DNA of 64,000 bases from Buddleja alternifolia. Taxonomy: Eukaryota > Streptophyta > Magnoliopsida > Lamiales > Scrophulariaceae. Under the pieces are notes generated by a model. The model was not told the origin of the DNA. It searched no databases and worked only from the letters and a program-made list of their open reading frames with translations. Every line of letters begins with the position of its first letter. Position 1 is the first letter of the stretch. Shown in pieces: positions 20,447-32,037 of this stretch. The stretch covers positions 32,253,409 through 32,317,408 of the forward strand of contig CM033408.1 of NCBI GenBank assembly GCA_019426215.1, read 5' to 3'. The position numbers and the translations under genes are program-made.

Positions 20447-22246
20447 TGTTAGGATTATGCCCTGAGATGCCATAGAGGATAGAATGAATAAGGCATTTAT
20501 CTTGTATTGAACTTAAATATTATTTATAATAAAAGGCATTATTTAGCTTTCACTTAATTCTTATCTGCATCTATAAGTTGTGTAAAATATTTTTTCCGTG
20601 TTTTCAGTGCGATCCCTCTACTTTCTATGGGATAGGAAGAATGGCACAAGAGAGATCGACCTTGATTACTAAAACTAATTCGCAAGTAATATGAAGTTTT
20701 TAATGGGCAAATAAAGACTTCGAATACTTATACAATCTTAGCTTTAACATGGGAGCGCCAGTCGAACACCATGCGATGGTGGAAGCTTAAGACTGTAGGC
20801 ACATCAGTGGAACTGATATGCTCGAACACGACTCGCATCGGTTCTGTCACATGGGTTTTCACTCCGTGACTGTCAATGACAGAACTGGTTATGCTTAATA
20901 GGTATATGTGAATCTTTGACCTGAAGTATCAGGCTGAAGATGAACTTGTGACGTCAAGTTTTTCACTAGAGTAGTTAGACCCAATTCACCCGTTGGTGGG
21001 GTCGACCTCGAAATGCGGACTTGATGGACAAGTGGTAATCTTAGCAGATATCTAATATGAGATTTGTTCTCTCATAAGTGAATGAGAATGTATCGTATGT
21101 GATTATAGATAAATAGAGATCAAAGTCTTTGGCCAAAGCAAAAGAGACGATTGTGCTAGGCACTTAATCGATCTCAATGATCTCGTATTATTATAGTTTA
21201 TACATATGGTCAAGTTCAGTGAGTTTGACATAACCATGACTTTCACTTGACCGGGGAACGTAAACAAAGGGTTTATACATATACGGTATTTACGATTGGA
21301 AGGTTGTGGAATGATCCATTCATTCGTATTTCATTTGTGCTACGAAGTGGGCCACGTGACTGGCTGGGTGTTACCCACTTTCTTTGGTTTTCTCTCATTG
21401 CCAAATAAAACGAACCTAAAGAGTCGCGCTAAAGAATTGATGAAGAAAATTGAAAAAGGATTTTCTATTTTATTTTTGGAGAGATTTAATTTATTGGATA
21501 AATTAAATAATTAATTAATTAATTACTTATTGGATAAGATAATTAATTCAATGGATAAGATTAATTATTAATTAATTTCTTAGAGAAATATATTAACGAA
21601 TTAATTTATCTAATTAATTTTACAATTTGATTTATTTATTTATTGGATATAATAAATTATTAATTAAATAAAGAATTAATTTAACAAAGCAAAAGAAAAA
21701 TCCGGGCCCCATATGGGGCGTCCTAGAAGACACCCATTAGGCTAGGTTGGATGATCAATTTGGTTTCTTTTGTTTTGTCTTGGTCAATAAGTTATTGAGA
21801 TATAAAAGACTTCTCTTGACTTTAATCTAGACACAACAACAATTACAAATCATTGTAACTTTCCAAATAATAGAAAAAGAAAAATATCCTACCCCTCTAT
21901 ACACACACTAGCCGTCGCCCATATAGAGAAGAAGTGAAATTTTTTATCATCAATTCGTGCGTGATAATTTAGAGACAATGTGCTTCGTTGTTTGGATTTA
22001 TTTACAAGAAACTTCAAGAAATCAAGACTTGAAGAATATTAGGATTGAAGAATTCAAGGAGTTCGTCAATTTGAAGTTTTGAAGAAGAATTGGATTCTCC
22101 TACCACCTCGCTTCAACGGGCAAGTTGAATTTATTCGTTAAAGCGGTTTTTAGATTCAATTATGCGATTAGAGAAATACTTTGGGTTTTTATGAAATTTT
22201 TGAAATCCTTCCACTGCGTTTATGAGTTTTTTCACGAAATCCAACA
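20447..22246 (+). mobile_element. Angela-like Copia solo LTR, 1.8 kb
   Basis: Starts TGTTAGGATTATGCCCTGAG, resembling the start of Angela/BARE-type LTRs, and ends ...ATCCAACA. A TATA-like ATATAAAAG near 21797 supports plus orientation. No internal coding region or second LTR is present, so it is a solo LTR. The flanks CTTGG (20442-20446) and GTTGA (22247-22251) are an imperfect 5-bp duplication sharing TTG. Excising the LTR rejoins the LINE zf-RVT reading frame (HSALST continuing to NFLFDKHRL), which supports both boundaries. Confidence 0.75.
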
Positions 22247-25226
22247 GTTGACAGGGCGCTATGAGCATATAACCATCCGAAGAAGAGAGCTTTGGGAGGG
22301 AGTCGCAATTGCCAGAGTGTTGTCCAAGGGAGTTCAGGACCGACAGAGTTGCTTTTAGAGTTTAGGAGCCACCGATATGCACTTTTAATAGTGAAATGAC
22401 CATCTTTAGTCCAAGCCCACGTAGGTTGATCAGGGTTCGAGGAAGTGGGTAATGGCAAACCACAGATACGCTGGATAATGTCATTTGGAAGAACTTCTCG
22501 TAACTTTAAAAGATTCCAAGTTCATGAAGTTGGATCGATGAAATCAGAAACACGTTGTTGTGGTGAACGGGTGGAATAAAGAAAAAGGATAGGATAAAAT
22601 TGTTGATCCATTGATCATACCAAAAAGAGATTGAAAGACCATCCCGATCACTTAGAAGGTCGATTTTTTGACATTAGGGATACTCTTAACAATATGTTTC
22701 CAAAGGTAACTGTGGTAGGGCTTAGGCCGATAGAAACACATTATTCTTAAAATACTTAGCTTTAGAAAGGTGGGAACAAAGGTGGGTGGGATTGATGTAA
22801 AAATTCCAAGCAATTTTTAGAAGATAAGCCTTGTTGAGAACTTTAAGATTACGAATATCGAGACCCCCTTGACATTTAGGTTTACAGACGTGGTCCCATT
22901 TCACTAGACCAAAACGTTTAGAGTGATTAAAGGAGCTCCACAAAAAGTTTTTACCAAGCAAATCAATTCAACTAAGAATGATATCTGGTAATTTGAAAAT
23001 ACTCATGTCGTACTGAGGTAGGGCATTTAAAATCCATTGAAGGAGAACAGTTTTACCAGCATAGGAAAGAAATTTGGTATACCAAGTGGAAATACAATCT
23101 TGAATTTTGGTTAAAATATCAAAAAGGGAAGCTTTAGTAACTCGACCCATAATAAAAGGAAGACCCAAATATTTGTCATATCAAAAAATTAAGATCTTTA
23201 ACGAGGTTAGCATGAGTATGGGACCCATACTCGTGCTAACAAGGGAAAACTCACTAAGGATAAGACGGATATGATGGACCGAGGCATGGTCAGTATGAAA
23301 AAAATAAAAAACAGTCATCAGCGAAGCTAAGGATAGGAATATCTAGGGCCTGATAGTTAATACGCATCGATCGAAAACGCTTGGCTTGACTATCCTGATA
23401 GATACATTGAATGAAAAGCTCCATGCATAAAATAAAAAGATACGGCGATAGAGGATCCCCTGACGAAATACCACAGTGAGGTTTCCAAGAGCGGGATATG
23501 TGCCCATTGATAGTCAAAGTGTAAGAGACAGTGGTAATACATTGCATAATACGATGGATGAGCCAATCAGGAAAACCGTATTTACTAAGAGCAAAACTAA
23601 TGAAGGTCCAACTGAGCTTGTCATAGGCCTTTGCCAAATCAATTTAAAGAGCAAGAAAGGATTTATTACCAGTTTTGCGTCGCATTGAATTTGAATGTAA
23701 AATTTCCTGAGCTTATAGTGTTGGCCGAGATGTGACATTCTGGTAAGAAAGCACTCTGAAACGGGCCAATCAAATGAGATAAGAAAGGACGGATCCTATT
23801 GACTAGAATATTAGAGATGATTTTATAAATGACATTGCAAAGTCTAAAATGAGAAGCCAAAGAAGGATGAGGGATTTTGGGACTGAGAACAATACGAGGG
23901 AGGTAAGACGCCGGTTCTAAAAAATGAAGAAACAACTTCTTGCACATTAGCACCGACGATGTTCCAGTAGTGTTGAAAGAAATAGGCATTGAGTCCATCA
24001 GGTCCAGGTGCTTTGGATGGACAGATTTTGTGGAGAGCATCCCAAATTTCAGATATATCACTAGTGGAAAGGCTGTGTACCGGAATATCAAAAAACAAAT
24101 TGGAGTTTCTAGAGATGTTAAAGATTAGAAGAAGGAGATAAAAAGCTCGTGTAGCTCCTCGAGGGTCAAAATTTTATTTTCTTGTTGCTGAAGTTGGTCA
24201 AAGTAAGAAGTGGCAAGTTGAGAGGAGATATATTCAATTCTTGGATAAAGACTGTCAATTTGACGGTCAATATTTCTGAGCACAAAAAAGTAATTTTTGC
24301 TATAAGTGGTGGCAATTACGTTGAAAAGAAGAATACGGATTATCTGAAAATTTGCTTTCCAAGAATTAGAAACCACTTCATCATATGTGTTTGTAAGGGA
24401 CCACAATATTTCATATCAAAAAGGTTTACTAGGACGATGGTGGGTCAATTGAGTGTCTGTCTAGTAAAGTAGGCTTGTGATCCGAAATACCAACAATAAG
24501 ATGTCTGACATAAGAGTTAGGAAAAGATTGGAACCAAGCGTAGTTAGCAAACGCCCTATCGAGCCGAGAATTAATATAATGACTACCAAACTGTTTATTG
24601 GTCCACGTGTATGCTGTGACCCACGTCAATTCAATTGCAAGAATGTATACAATCTAAAAATTTATGTATTTTCTAAGTCTGCATGTTTCCACCCATTTTT
24701 TCAGATAATGATAAAATATTATTAAAATCACCAATTAGAAGCCAATTGGAGGTAAGTAAAGGGGCCATGCAAATAAGCTCATTCCATATCTGTGGCTGCA
24801 ATTCAGGCTGGGGATAGTTGTAAATAGCAGAGACTACAAAAGGAGACCTCCTCTGGCAGTAGCTGACCATCAAAGTGAATGGCACGATGAGTAGTACCAA
24901 ATTGAATAAGCTGAACTTGCTGTGGATTCCAGAGCACCTATATGCCTCCCGACTGACCGAGAGAAGAGCGAGCTATAGCCGGAGCAGCAGTGTCACCGTG
25001 CATACTCGTAGCAAGAATCACCAAAACTTGGGGCTGGTGAACGAAGATCAACTTATGTATAGCTGTTATAAACTCGGCCGGGCGATTAGCACCCCGATAG
25101 TTCCAAATAAGTATTCGCATGATAATGAGGAGGTTCAATGAGAGAAATTGAGATTTATATTTTGGTCCGACTCTGAAATGGTAAATGAAAGGGCTGAAAT
25201 GGGGTTTATATAGGGAACTTGGGATG
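22247..25226 (-). pseudogene. LINE ORF2: endonuclease, reverse transcriptase, zf-RVT start
   Basis: ORF2 starts near 25121-25138 with MRILIWNYRGA, the N-terminus of an APE-type endonuclease; GDFNNIL (near 24.7 kb) and SDHKP (near 24.45 kb) are further endonuclease motifs. The reverse transcriptase follows at about 24.1-23.28 kb: CPSKAPGPDG, LCNVIYKIISNILVNRI, SSGDPLSPYLF and FADD. The thumb and zf-RVT part runs down to WLYAHSALST at 22.25 kb. The frame is broken many times. It continues at 20446. Confidence 0.88.
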
Positions 25227-25231
25227 AAGGA

Positions 25232-25515
25232 TATTAAGAATGGAAAAGTTGTTTTTAATATATAAGAGTTGCTAGTTGCTGGTTGCTAAAGTTGTTAGTT
25301 AGTCTTTTCCCTTTTATATTTTAGCCGTTGTGAAGTTGCTGAGTCCGCAACTTATTTAGGTCCAAGTATTAATAGTTGGGCTTTCTTTGTATTCTTCCAA
25401 AACAATTCATTATTCAGAATACACAAATTAATAAATCTCTGTTCATCTTTTCTCTCTTCCGCTTTCTTCTCTGATTCTTGTTCCTTCAAATCTATGGCTT
25501 CAAAATATTTTAACA
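25232..25515 (+). repeat. 5' LTR of the Copia element
   Basis: 284 bp, ending TTTTAACA. It differs from the 3' LTR at four positions (T/C, C/T, C/T, G/A). Confidence 0.95.
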
Positions 25516-25528
25516 TGGTACCAGAGCG
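25516..25528 (+). other. Copia primer binding site
   Basis: TGGTACCAGAGCG follows the LTR without a gap. It matches the initiator-Met tRNA 3' end complement (TGGTATCAGAGC) with one change. Confidence 0.85.
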
Positions 25529-25646
25529 GTGTATATCACTGTTCATCTATCTTATTGTTCGATTGTGAACAATTTACATCCTGGAACGCTTCCGCAATCT
25601 TTTCCTTTTTTACATCTGCATCTTGATTTCTTCAAGCTTGTCAACA

Positions 25647-26909
25647 ATGGCGGATCCTGCTGCTCAAACGGCGATTACTCAAAAAACCTCATCTCCGGTA
25701 ATCGAATTTCAGAATCCTCTATTTTTACATCCATCAGATACTCCTAACCTAGATCTTGTAACTGAAGTATTACAAGGATCTGAAAATTATAAGATTTGGA
25801 GCCGAGAAGTAATTGTGGCTTTAGAGGCAAAAAACAAGATTGGATTCATAGACGGCTCTTGTAAAGCGCCAGATTCAGATTCAGATTTATATCCTTATTG
25901 GAAGAGATGTAATGCGCTTGTAAAATCGTGGATACATCGATCTCTGTCAAGAGATATTTTACATGGAGTAGTGTACTGTGATTCAGCCTACTTGACCTGG
26001 AAAGATTTAAAAGAGCGATTTGATCGCATTAATGGAGCCAGATTGTATCAATTGTACAGAAAGATCAACACTATCACACAAGGAGGAAATACGGTTATTG
26101 AATACTACTCTAAACTCAGACAGCTTTGGGATGAGTATGATTCCTTGATTCCATCCCCTGCTGCCACTGTATCCAAGGAATGTGTGGATTTTTGTACCCA
26201 ACTGAAGATGATGCAGTTTCTAATGGGCTTAAACGATTTTTATGGAACAATTAGGTCGCAAATTCTGCTCATGTCTCCACTACCGACTCATAATCAGGTA
26301 TATTCCATGATCTCTAATGAAGAGACACAAAAAGGAATTTGTACTCAGCCACTGAACTCAGACTCTTCTATGGCTTTCTTGACAAATTCATCTCAAAACA
26401 AACCTGCCAAATTAGTAGTTGTCTGTGAGCATTGCAATTATACAGGACATACAAAGGAGGAGTGCTTCAAATTGGTTGGTTACCCTCCTAACTGGAATAG
26501 AGGTGGTAGAAGGGGATCAGGAGGCAGAAGAGGTGGAATTGGAGCAGGGAGAGGATACAATGCTAATGTGGCTGCATCCTCAAAGGAGACTCAAAACACC
26601 CATCCAGATCATGGTATTTTGGGTCAAATTGTGGCTGCATCCTCAAAGGAGACTCAAAACACCCATCCAGATCATGGTATTTTGGGTCAAATTGGTATCC
26701 AGCAGCCAACTATTACTCCTCACCAATACCAACAAATTATGCAGTTACTTAGTCATAGTTCACAAGAGGCAATTCAGAATGTTAGTTCTTCAAACTTAGC
26801 AAGCGCCAGTGCTAATCATGCAGGTACATCTCTTGACACTAATTATAAAAGTGAATGGATTATAGACACAGGTGCAAATCAACATATGGTATCTGACATT
26901 AGATTATGA
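25647..26909 (+). pseudogene. Copia Gag and start of protease
   Basis: ATG at 25647 (MADPAAQ) was chosen over 25623 because it begins the conserved Gag after the leader. 420 codons. The UBN2-type Gag core includes ENYKIWSREVIVALEAKNK and YYSKLRQLWDEYD. A CCHC zinc knuckle CEHCNYTGHTKEEC lies near residue 265. A perfect 63-bp in-frame duplication follows (26568-26693). The frame enters the protease (WIIDTGANQHM, catalytic DTGA intact), then ends at a TGA at 26907-26909 because of a frameshift; protease continues in another frame from about 26905. Confidence 0.9.
26568..26693 (+). repeat. Exact 63-bp tandem duplication in Gag
   Basis: Units 26568-26630 and 26631-26693 are identical and in frame (21 codons, starting VAASSKETQNTH). 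Identity suggests a very recent slippage or unequal exchange. Confidence 0.95.
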
Positions 26910-29900
26910 TTCATATAATAATGAACCATCTGCTTATACTACTGTGAAGTTACCTAATGGTATTGAGAGTAAAGTGGCTTATTCTGGTACTGTCAAGTTA
27001 CACAATGGTTTAATTGTTCACAATGCATTATATGTCCCTGAGTTTAGACATAACTTGCTACCAGTATCAAAATTGACCAATGATGAAAATGTTTTCATTA
27101 ATTTTTACCCTAATTTCTGTGTTATACAGGAAATGTGGAATGGAATGATCAAGGGGATTGGTAGACTTCAAAATGGTCTTTACTATCTTTAACCAGTTCC
27201 CTTGGATCCTTCAGTAAATGTTTTCAATAACTTTCCTATAAAATGTAATTCTGCTGATAGTAATAGTTTGTCTAAACATGTCATTTTGGATAAAGCTGCT
27301 TTGTGGCACCAAAGGTTTGGTCACATGTCTTTTTCTAGTTTCAGTTTCTGCCAGAGCTCAATCTCAATTGTAATGAGAATACTAAGTACTGTTCTGTCTG
27401 TCCTTTGGCTAAACACAGCAGAACACCTTTTCCTATTAAAACTACCTTTACTTCTTGTATTTTTGAGTTGTTACATATAGACATATGGGGGCCTTACAGG
27501 GAGCTTACCTATAATAATGAAAGATTTTTTCTTACTCTGGTAGATGATTATTCTAGAACTACTTGGGTTTTCTTGATGAAATATAAGACTGATGTGTATG
27601 ATATCTTGAGAAAATTCTTTACTTATGTCAATACTCAGTTTTCTGTTAAAGTAAAAAAAATAAGAACAGATAATGCTATGGAGTTTTTTAGTAAAGAATG
27701 TTCTACCTTATTTGAATCATTAGGGATTGTTCATCATAGTTCTTGTGCTTATACACCACAACAAAATGGTGTAGTTGAAAGGAAGCATAGGCACGTATTA
27801 AATGTTGCAAGATCCCTTAAATTTCAATCTTATGTGCCTATGAAATATTGGGGTGAGTGTGTTTATTGTGCTGTTTATCTTATAAATAGAACACCTACTC
27901 CACTTTTGAAAGGAAAAGCTCCTCTTAATATTCTTAATGGACAGGCTCCTTCTTACTCTCATTTGAAAACTTTTGGTTGTCTATGTTTTGCTAAAACTAT
28001 TCCTCAATCTGACAAATTTCAAATGAGGTCTAAACCTTGTGTGATGATGGGATACTCTAATACTCAGAAGGGATACAAATTACTTGATTTGAATACCAAG
28101 ACTTTTCTTATCTCTAGAGATGTGTTATTTTATGAGCATATATTCCCTTTCGCTTTATCTAGTAATGATGATAATAATCAAAAGTTTCCTTTTCATGATG
28201 CTAAACAATATTATGATGAGCTTATTGTTCCTTATATTAATGATTCTGATAATACTTCTCATAATTCTCATCTTGGTAGTTCTGAAATGAATCCTGATTC
28301 TACTAGGAAAGAGAGTAATGTTGATTCTGTTGTTAATTTGAGAAGATCTTCTAGAGTAGTGAAACCTGCTATATGGAGTAAGGATTATGTATTCCCTTTT
28401 TTATTTGAAGAAAACCTAGCCATTTCATCTACTAAGCATCCTGTATCCATGTATGTTAAATATGATAAGATTGCTCCTAAATATAGGTCTTATCTAGCTG
28501 CTATTTCAAATGATTATATTCCTGAACACTACAATGAAGCTAAGAATGATCAAAGATGGATTGATGCAATGAATACAGAAATTCAAGCCCTTGAATTGAA
28601 TAAAACCTGGTCCATTGTAGAATTGCCTTCTGAAAAAAAACCAATTGGTTGTAGATGGGTGTATACCATCAAGTACAAATCAGATGGCAAGATAGAAAGG
28701 TTTAAAGCTAGACTAGTAGCTAAGGGATATACTCAGAGAGAAGGAGTGGATTATAATGAAACCTTCTCACCTGTTGTGAAACATGTTACTGTTAGAATTA
28801 TAATTTCTCTTGCAGCTATATATGGATGGAATCTATGGCAGATGGATGTATCAAATGCCTTCCTACAAGGAGATCTAAATGAAGAGGTATACATGTATAT
28901 TCCACCAGGTTTTAGCTACTCCGGTAAATCTCTATCTAATAAAGTTTGCAAATTAGAAAAATCTCTTTATGGCTTAAAACAAGCCTCAAGGCAATGGAAT
29001 CAGAAATTTACAGAAGCAGTGAACAATTTTGGCTTCAAACAGTCAAAGAATGATTACTCTCTCTTTATCAAAACCAGGGGGAGTGATATAGTTATTTTGC
29101 TTGTATATGTTGATGATATTCTCATCACTGGTAATAGTGATGTTTTAATTACTGAGTGTAAAGATTATTTGCATGCTACTTTTCACATGAAAGATCTTGG
29201 CCATTTAAAGTACTTCCTTGGAATTGAAGTGGCAAGGTCTTCACAAGAAATTTATATGAATCAGAGGAAATATGTGTTGGATTTACTTACTGATACTGGT
29301 ATGCTAGGAAGTAAGCCTGCTAGTACACCTATTGAGCAACATGTGAAGTTTTCTGATGATTCTCTTGATAATAATCCTCTTATTGATAATGTTTCATATT
29401 TTCAGAAAATCATTGGAAAACTTATCTACTTATGCATAACTAGGCCATATATTTCATACAGTGTTCAAATGCTTGGCCAACTTATGCATCAACCTAGACG
29501 GTCTCATTATGATGCTATGATAAGAATCTTGAAATACTTGAAAGGTAGACCTGGTTTAGGTATTTTAATGTCATCTAAATCTAGTTTGTCTTTGAGGGCC
29601 TTCTGTGACAGTGATTGGGCATCTTGCCCGATATCCAGAAAGTCCTTGACAGGATATGCTGTATTTCTTGGTGATTCTTTGCTGTCCTGGAAGTCAAAAA
29701 AACAAAGTACTGTCTCCAGGAGTTCAGCTGAAGCTGAATATAGAGCCATGGGCACAGTTACTGCTGAAGTGGTGTGGCTGCTCAGTCTTTTTCAAGAGTA
29801 GGGGCTCAATAGTTTGCAACTAGTTACCTTGTACAGTGATAGTAAATCAGCTCTTCAAATAGCTGCTAATCCTGTATTTCATGAAAGGACCAACCATATT

Positions 29901-30074
29901 GAGGTTGATTGTCATTTCATAAGAGAGAAAATCCAAGATGGTGTCATCTCCACAGAGTACATTTCATCAGCAGAACAGCCAGCATACCTTTTAACCAAGG
30001 CTTTAAGCAAACACCAGTTTGATTATCTTCTCTCCAAGTTTGGTATTTTTGATTTGTATGCATCCCAAACTTGA
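26905..30074 (+). pseudogene. Copia Pol polyprotein, broken
   Basis: Protease tail and spacer occupy 26905-27192, ending in an in-frame TAA (27190-27192). The GAG-pre-integrase zinc region (LWHQRFGHMSF, CSVCPLAKHS) is split by a frame change near 27345. A long open stretch 27405-29801 carries the integrase core (DDYSRTTWV, IRTDNAMEF, PQQNGVVERKHR) and RVT_2 reverse transcriptase (CRWVYTIKYKSDG, WQMDVSNAFLQGDL, LLVYVDDILI with an intact YVDD). RNase H begins near 29600, meets a TAG at 29799-29801, and continues in frame to 30074 (TLYSDSKSALQIA, FHERTNHIEVDCHFIRE). Confidence 0.92.
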
Positions 30075-30081
30075 GGGGGAG
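30070..30081 (+). other. Polypurine tract
   Basis: TTGAGGGGGAG immediately before the 3' LTR, the usual plus-strand primer of LTR retrotransposons. Confidence 0.85.
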
Positions 30082-30365
30082 TATTAAGAATGGAAAAGTT
30101 GTTTTTAATATATAAGAGTTGCTAGTTGCTGGTTGCTAAAGTTGTTAGTTAGCCTTTTCCCTTTTATATTTTAGCCGTTGTGAAGTTGCTGAGTTCGCAA
30201 CTTATTTAGGTCCAAGTATTAATAGTTGGGCTTTCTTTGTATTCTTCCAAAACAATTCATTATTCAGAATACACAAATTAATAAATCTCTGTTCATCTTT
30301 TCTCTCTTCCGCTTTCTTCTTTGATTCTTATTCCTTCAAATCTATGGCTTCAAAATATTTTAACA
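30082..30365 (+). repeat. 3' LTR of the Copia element
   Basis: 284 bp, same ends as the 5' LTR, followed by the target duplication AAGGA. Confidence 0.95.
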
Positions 30366-30661
30366 AAGGAGGAGCTGGGTCATCTGTTGAAATGAGTTGC
30401 ATGGATGCCACATCAATTGCGTTGGTGTCGTTCTTGCTTGTGACCGTGAAGGAGTAATTTTTTTCAGTCCACGGTGCAACACAATCATGGGCATCAAGTG
30501 TCGGTGTTGCAGAGGATGTGGGAACAGGAGCCTGGGTTCGTTGTAGAGAAGAAGACAACGGAATTGGGGCTTGAGTTAATGATATTATTTGGTCAAAATC
30601 TAAGTTGTGGTCTTTTTGGATTAAAAAATTAGGACTAGATTGGTGGTTAGCAGAAGAGTTA

Positions 30662-31052
30662 GGCTGTGTTTGGTTTTATTTTGGGGTTTTTTTTGGTGAA
30701 AATTTTGGTGAAAAAGTTTATTGAAAGTTGTGTATTTTGATGAAAATTTGTTTGGTTTTTTGTTTGATTTAATTTTCAGAAGAGACAAAAATTACTGTAG
30801 CAGTCAAATCATGTAAGTTTTTGTCTGAAAGTTGTGTTTATAATTGAAAAATATAATATAATATAAGTTTTAAATGATTATATTGTAGTTGATGTAATTA
30901 GTAGGCACCCTAAAATAGAGACAAATAGGGAGACAATAGCTGACAATTTTTTTGAACAAAAAAATCATTTTTGGTCAAAAAAACATAAAGCAAACAAGTT
31001 TCGGCCAAAATTTTAGCCAAAAAATGATTTGAAAATAAAACCAAACACAGCC
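30662..31052. mobile_element. PIF/Harbinger MITE, 391 bp (copy 2)
   Basis: Perfect inverted termini GGCTGTGTTTGG / CCAAACACAGCC and subterminal TTTTATTTT/AAAATAAAA. A TTA duplication flanks it (30659-30661, 31053-31055). Homologous in reverse orientation to 9744-10132. Inserted in LINE ORF1. Confidence 0.92.
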
Positions 31053-31305
31053 TTAAAATGTGGTGGGTCAAGGGGCAAATCAAGCTTATTGGTGAAGAAG
31101 GTTGGTGGGCTTGTGGGATAAGGCTTAGGGGAATCAGAATTAGATGTAGATTTAACCAAAATGTTATCTGGGTTAGCGAGAAGGGGTGCAAATTTATTAT
31201 TGGTTAAGGAAAGGTTGTAAGGTTTTGGCATATTATGCTGTTTCGATGACCAAATGCGGGAGTGTGATGATGTGATGTCCAAAAAAGGAATTACAGAATT
31301 ATCTG

Positions 31306-31530
31306 AAAATTGACCTGTCCTTTGGTGTTAGAAAATTTAGAAATATCTGAAGATTGACCCGATCTTTTGGGATAACAAATTTTTGGATTATTCAAAGTTT
31401 GACTCGATCTTTTGGGATTAGAAAATTTTGGATTATCTGCAGTGTGACTCAATCTTTTAGGACTAGAATATTTTGGATTATCCAAAGTTTGACCCGATCC
31501 TTTGGGACTAGAATATTTTGAATTATCCAA
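31306..31530 (-). repeat. 45-bp minisatellite in LINE ORF1
   Basis: About five 45-bp units encode diverged 15-residue repeats on the minus strand, such as DNPKYSSPKRLSHTA and DNPKFSNPKRSSQTL. They give a basic, Ser/Pro-rich linker downstream of the zinc knuckle. Confidence 0.85.
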
Positions 31531-32037
31531 AGTTTAACTAGATCCTTTTGGATTTGAAACTTTTGCCGGTGGATCGAGACGACGAGGAGGGGATATTTTT
31601 TTGGGACGATGTGAAATAACGTTCCAAGAAAAATGGGATGGAGCTGATAGGACTTGGGAAGGATCGAGTGGAGTCTTACTAGAGGAAACTTGAGATATGG
31701 AACTCGGGGGTAAAACGGAACACTGAGATTGTGGGTGGCCAATCATTCCGCATTTAAGGCAAAAAAGAGATTTTAATTCATAATAAACTTCCTGAACGCG
31801 ATTATTAATACCAATTGCCGGAGGGAGAGGCTTGGTTGGATCAATTTCAACACAAATTCATGCATAGCATCCTCGAAGAAGTTGATTAGTATGAAATCCA
31901 TTTTAATTGGTCGTCCAAGTAGCGTGGCAATGCGAAACAACGTTGGGCTTTTGTAATATTCAATAGGCAATTCAGGAAGTTGCACCACATGATCATGCGG
32001 TGGAGTTTGGCTTCTTTGGGTCGAAAGTTTGGGGTCC

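Larger units (their letters stand above)
25232..30365 (+). mobile_element. Complete Copia LTR retrotransposon, 5.1 kb
   Basis: Two 284-bp LTRs (25232-25515, 30082-30365) differ at 4 sites, all transitions. A perfect 5-bp duplication AAGGA flanks it (25227-25231, 30366-30370). The LTRs run TATTAAG...TTTTAACA, so the usual TG start is TA here. The primer site lies directly after the 5' LTR and the polypurine tract directly before the 3' LTR. Copia domain order is Gag, protease, integrase, RT, RNase H; the Gag UBN2-like domain and zinc knuckle suggest the Ale/Retrofit group. It is inactive because of stops and frameshifts. It sits between ORF1 and ORF2 of the minus-strand LINE. Confidence 0.95.
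30371..32037 (-). pseudogene. LINE ORF1 (nucleic-acid-binding), C-terminal two thirds
   Basis: On the minus strand: the second half of a DUF4283-type domain (HVVQLPELPIEYYKSPTLF, ATLLGRPIKMD), then a CCHC knuckle CLKCGMIGHPQSQC near 31.75 kb. After this comes a Ser/Pro/Lys-rich tail with a 15-residue repeat, then a low-complexity end. A PIF MITE interrupts it at 30662-31052. Plant L1 ORF1 proteins coat LINE RNA in ribonucleoprotein particles. Frameshifts show it is dead. Confidence 0.8.
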
